Shown here in pieces: positions 60,246 to 64,000 of a DNA stretch of 64,000 bases. Numbering within the stretch: the first letter of the stretch is position 1; each line of letters starts with the position of its first letter. A program made the position numbers and the translations under genes. The notes under the pieces were generated by a model. That model was not told the origin of the DNA. It did no database searches and worked only from the letters and a program-made list of their open reading frames with translations. Origin of the DNA: Stenocarpella maydis (taxonomy: Eukaryota > Ascomycota > Sordariomycetes > Diaporthales > Diaporthaceae); the NCBI GenBank assembly GCA_002270565.1, contig NQMI01000030.1, forward strand, positions 186,001 to 250,000. Direction: 5' to 3'.

Positions 60246-61301
60246 TTGGACTGATATCGAGGAGCAATGAGACGCCAATTGGAATACTTGGTTAACAATA
60301 TAGTATAATTACAGAGCAGGGAGAGGATTCTTATGGTCCTTTGCTTTGAGAACAACAACTTGGCTGTAACAGTCAGAGGGAATAGAGACATTTATACAGG
60401 ACAACTGGAGGCTCAGGAACGTGGCTTCTGCCTGCGAACTGGTGTGGATGAGATGCTTATGGTGGTCTCGGGGCCGATTTGAGTCCCACGATCCTACACC
60501 ATGGTGTTCACGCACCAATCGGGCGTTTCGCATGCTGCCCACACGATGACTGGGCGCCACACTTGGTGATCCTTCTCGAAACTAGAAGCCCTACAGTCGA
60601 CGCTGTCTAGCCATGTAGCCCCCAAGTTGACTCAAACGGAAGGGAATCTGGGCGGTGTCCAACTGATCCTAAGTCGAATCCGGGGATGCAGGCAGCCCAA
60701 AAGTGCACAGCCCCCAATGTGATGATTACCTCTTACAAAGAGGAGGGTGGGCCCCCTGGCTATGTCAACGGGGCGCCGGCTTACGCTGCCCAGAGAACCA
60801 GTCCCCCATATCACTGCATCGATTGCACCGGTGTGGCGGTCAGGTGCCAGTTCGGCGAATTTGCAGCTGAATAGGTAAGCGAGCGCTAATAACAGATACT
60901 ATTGCTCATGTCATGTCATTGTGCTTGCGGTTCCTAAGGTTGACGTTGGACAAGGGGGACCCGAGCGGACGGGTTTGGCCCCGTAAGCAGTTAGTCTGTG
61001 CATCGCGGAAACGTGGCCCGCGGCCCAGGGCGATGGATTGGCAGGACGTCATGTGCCATTTTACCATGTGCTTAATTCAGCCTGCAGGCTGTGGGCGTCA
61101 TACCGTTGCATTCTCGCTCCTTTCAAGCAACCGAAACAGCCCCAGTCGTTGGACATGTTGTTGAGCCGTCCCTCTAACCGCGGCCAGCGAGCAAGTGGAA
61201 AATATGCCAGTGTGGGATACCTAAGTAGGCATGAGACAGACTAGTTCACGCTGGGTGAGAAGAAATAGTGCAATTAGACCTCAGTTCAATTCGCTCGCGT
61301 A
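60246..61301. other. Intergenic
   Basis: About 1.1 kb between the terpene cyclase start and the amidase 3' end. It holds the cyclase promoter. No supported gene. Confidence 0.45.
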
Positions 61302-62981
61302 TTAGCCACCACGGGCGTGGAGGCACTCCTCGATCCGCTTCGCAGCTGCCAAGAGGGTGTTATCATGATACTTCCGCGCTACTATCTGCAGGTTTATCGG
61401 GGCGCCCTCAAAGTCTCCAGCTGCCCATAGCTCCCGCACGTGCGCATCCTCCTTGCTCAAGGGCTCCCCGGCATCATAGGTCTCCTCACCCTTCCGCAGG
61501 GCTTTTACCGGTGTCGGTATGACTACACCAGGGCAGTCCACGTAGTTCCAGAATGCAGTGTAGTTCCAGTAGAGGGCGGTGTCGTGCGCTGAGGCTGGTC
61601 CGACAAACACAGGACAGATGACCACGTCGACATCCTGCTCTGCCCAGTGGTCCGCGAAAGCACAGCGGAAAGCGTCGCGCTTGACCCGCATGTCCAGCAT
61701 GTCCTCGAGCGTGTATGGATCGCCTTCTGCGTCTTGGATAATCCATCTTGTCAACTTCTCCATTGGCTCCTGGGCCTTGCCCAGGCCGGCCTTGAGCCTG
61801 GCGCCGCCGTCGGGCGTGTAGGCCCTGCGGATGTTTCGTATCGCATCTGCGGTACGGTAGGGTGCAAAAGTCTTGACTGCTACCGAGGGTGAGTTGATAA
61901 GCCTGTCCTTTGCCCATTGAAGTGCGCGAGTAACAGGCGGCTGTGGCTGGATCGCCCCGTCGTGCATCATGAATCCGACCTTCAGGGCTGGCGATGATGG
62001 CAACGGCGTGCCGAGCCCGGTGAATGGTAGAGGGACCAAGCTCGGCTCCCGCAGGAATGGCTTCTCATCGAGGACAAGTGACATGAATAAATCCACATCT
62101 CGTAGCGACACGGCCATGGGCCCGCACGTCGCCAGGATCGTCAGCTCAGCCGGGTTCCCGCCGTGCAGCGTCCCGTTCATTGGGAGAAGGTGGCTCGTCG
62201 GCTTGAAGCCATATATACCGCAGAACCCAGCAGGGCCGCGTATGCTGCCCCCAATGTCACTCCCTACGCCGAGGACTGAGCCCCGGAGCGCTATCAAGGC
62301 ACCCTCGCCACCACTCGAGCCGCCCGCGGAGAGGTCGATGTTGTGCGGGTTGAGGGTGCGCCCATAAGGGCTGACGGTTTCAAGGTGCATGATGCTCTGT
62401 GGCTGGTTCGTCTTGCAGTAGAAGACGGCACCCAGCCTGCGTAGAATGGAGACGATGTGGCTGTCGCGCTCGTCGATCTGGCGGCTGGCGATGTAACCGT
62501 CGGCGGACCAGTGGCCCGCCATCTGGACGTGCTCCTTGATGGAGACTGGCACGCCGTGGAGCGGACCGACGGGCCTGCCGGTTGCAGCGAGGTGGTCATC
62601 CAGCGCCCTTGCCTGGGCCAGAGCCTCATCCATGAACCACTCTGTCAGACAGCAGGTAAGCTGATGGGCGATAATGGCCCGCTTGGCGAACGCGGTGGCG
62701 ACGGCCACTGCCGTGAGCCTGCCGTCCCTGATGGCCTTGGCGAGGGCGGTCGCATCGTACTCCTCGGTGATCTCCAATTCGCCAGGGGTCAGGAGCCCGC
62801 AGTCACGGGGAATGCTTGTCACATCCCTCGGTGGGCTGTTGATGGTCTCGGGCGGCAGGAGGAGAGCCCTGGGCACCCTGTCCGCAAACTGTTGCTGTAC
62901 GATGCTGTCCCGGAGCTGCTCATAGCCCGGTGGACCTCTGGCAATGGCCACGGTCTGGATGGTCGGGAAGACACTCGACAT
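61302..62981 (-). CDS. Amidase-signature enzyme (acetamidase-like)
   Basis: A single-exon 559-residue protein from the ATG at 62981. It belongs to the amidase-signature family, which hydrolyses amides to acid and ammonia with a Ser-cisSer-Lys triad. The triad is visible: Lys149 (PVSIKEH), Ser222 in GGSSGGE and Ser246 in DIGGSIRGP. CGIYGFKPT follows, as usual. The size and N-terminal extension match fungal acetamidase/general amidase (AmdS-like) proteins. It is probably cytosolic with a role in nitrogen supply or detoxification. The substrate is unknown. It lies 1.1 kb from the terpene cyclase in the same direction, with no evident link. Confidence 0.9.
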   Translation of the reverse strand: MSSVFPTIQTVAIARGPPGYEQLRDSIVQQQFADRVPRALLLPPETINSPPRDVTSIPRDCGLLTPGELEITEEYDATALAKAIRDGRLTAVAVATAFAKRAIIAHQLTCCLTEWFMDEALAQARALDDHLAATGRPVGPLHGVPVSIKEHVQMAGHWSADGYIASRQIDERDSHIVSILRRLGAVFYCKTNQPQSIMHLETVSPYGRTLNPHNIDLSAGGSSGGEGALIALRGSVLGVGSDIGGSIRGPAGFCGIYGFKPTSHLLPMNGTLHGGNPAELTILATCGPMAVSLRDVDLFMSLVLDEKPFLREPSLVPLPFTGLGTPLPSSPALKVGFMMHDGAIQPQPPVTRALQWAKDRLINSPSVAVKTFAPYRTADAIRNIRRAYTPDGGARLKAGLGKAQEPMEKLTRWIIQDAEGDPYTLEDMLDMRVKRDAFRCAFADHWAEQDVDVVICPVFVGPASAHDTALYWNYTAFWNYVDCPGVVIPTPVKALRKGEETYDAGEPLSKEDAHVRELWAAGDFEGAPINLQIVARKYHDNTLLAAAKRIEECLHARGG

Positions 62982-64000
62982 GGCTGGGCCCGGCGTGCGA
63001 TGGGGTGTCAGATGGATGGATGGGTGTGTGTCTTGCCTTGACTCGAATCAGCTTTGCGGAGGGGTGTAGTGCGGTCAGGCCCAAGTTCCGTTCCAGCTAG
63101 AACTAAGAGTAAGTAATATGAGCCGCCAACTCTTGCCCGGCGGGGGTCGGTGGCTTGGGGGCGTCGACAGCCGGCGGGGTATTCACCGTTGTGACGCTTC
63201 GTGCATACAGCAGTGTGAGCGCGTGATAAGGGATGGGCGAATTGCCTGTGATTATCGGGGAAATCCTGCGGCACGGCCGTCACCTACATAGTACTACTGC
63301 CTGAGAGGCCGATAAGGAAGAGAGACGCGGCAGCGTCAGTCCAACGGACAATCATTGTCCAATATTGATCTTGTTCTTGGCCTGAAACAAGGGCCTCGTC
63401 AAGGGCTAGCGCCGCACGTTGCCGAGGATGCCGACGTCGTACACGCACATGCGAGGTACGTGCGGCCATCATAGTGCTTCACTGATGACTCCATGATGCT
63501 GGTGCCGCGTGGAATAGTCAGCCGGGCAATGTCCAAGGCGACGACAACACCCCGCAGATGGAAACAAATCTTCAAATCTACCAGATGCGTGCGGTTGCCG
63601 AAGTTGCTTTGTTGCCACCAAAAATCGAAGAGTGAAATATCAATGTACACTGCCAGCTCACCGCCAGGCCAGTTCCCGTAGCGTGTGGGTCTGTCGCAGC
63701 CGTAACGACCAAGAGTAGAATATCTGTCGCGGATGCAGCCCTTGTTGTACCCGAACTCGATGCCACATTATACATATAACTCTCGGCTGAAATGCAGTCG
63801 AATTGCAACGGGATTTTGGAGAAAGACCCCATCGGGGCCACCAGGATTATTCCAAATCAAGGGTCTAAATGCATTGGTGTGATCCAGTCCTTGTCGGAAG
63901 GAAACCTGGTTCAAGTCGACGGAGGGCGGTGTGAAGCCGGGAAACCAGAGTGCACAGATTGCCGCAGATGGTCTTGGGTGGGGGTTCTGCTATTTCCTAA
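62982..64000. other. Right edge, no supported gene
   Basis: The first part is the amidase promoter. Reverse open frames at 63399-63841 show no domain, and a gene continuing past the window edge cannot be excluded. Confidence 0.4.

Noticed and set aside
60400..60500. Possible tRNA gene
   Set aside because: A B-box-like string was noticed but no A-box or cloverleaf could be built.

Overview
The window looks like nuclear DNA of a filamentous ascomycete, most likely a Sordariomycete-type Pezizomycotina. Genes have short introns (about 47 to 150 bp) with fungal splice sites and branch points. Gene families are typical of these fungi: questin-oxidase-like, scytalone-dehydratase-like, a proteinase-K-type subtilase, a TRI5-type terpene cyclase and an amidase. 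Transposons show in-frame stops of the kind left by repeat-induced point mutation (RIP: CAG to TAG, CAA to TAA, CGA to TGA). No prokaryotic signals are present. Intron/exon models were built by eye from splice sites, frame continuity and family conservation.

Layout. 0-4 kb: a small Lys/Ala-rich gene, then a RIP-damaged Mutator-like transposon (1714-3803) with perfect 41-bp inverted ends. 6.2-15.0 kb: aromatic-polyketide tailoring genes: questin-oxidase-like (-), scytalone-dehydratase-like (-), a versicolorin/T4HN-reductase-like SDR (+) and a flavin monooxygenase (+). The middle pair share a divergent promoter, and an AT-rich block (about 11.4-12.5 kb) sits before the monooxygenase. No polyketide synthase lies in the window. 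15.4-25.3 kb: a large membrane protein (DUF3292-like), a secreted 8-cysteine protein, two zinc-less MDR oxidoreductases, and a guanine deaminase between the two MDRs. 25.95-27.89 kb: a 1936-bp Fot1/pogo transposon. 28.4-34.4 kb: a BUD31-like copy with a broken start, a secreted EEP-fold phosphatase/nuclease, and a secreted subtilisin. 34.7-35.6 kb: a decayed gene.

36.3-58.8 kb is an AT-rich, gene-empty block of nested, RIP-mutated retrotransposons. It holds four related Gypsy LTRs, gag and pol remnants on both strands, a Copia element whose two LTR copies face each other, one solo Copia LTR, and a 13-copy 17-bp minisatellite. An N at 43381 sits between two copies of the same 190 bp, which looks like an unmerged contig overlap. 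Right of the block, a TRI5-family terpene cyclase starts only a few hundred bases from the repeats, followed by an amidase.

How it fits together. The 6-15 kb genes could act in one pathway on a reduced anthraquinone or xanthone intermediate: dehydratase plus SDR for reduction/dehydration, questin-oxidase-like enzyme for Baeyer-Villiger ring opening, FMO for a further oxidation. That pathway is inferred by analogy with monodictyphenone-type clusters. The terpene cyclase, small secreted protein and secreted hydrolases beside transposon blocks fit the repeat-rich, gene-sparse compartment seen in many plant- or insect-associated fungi.
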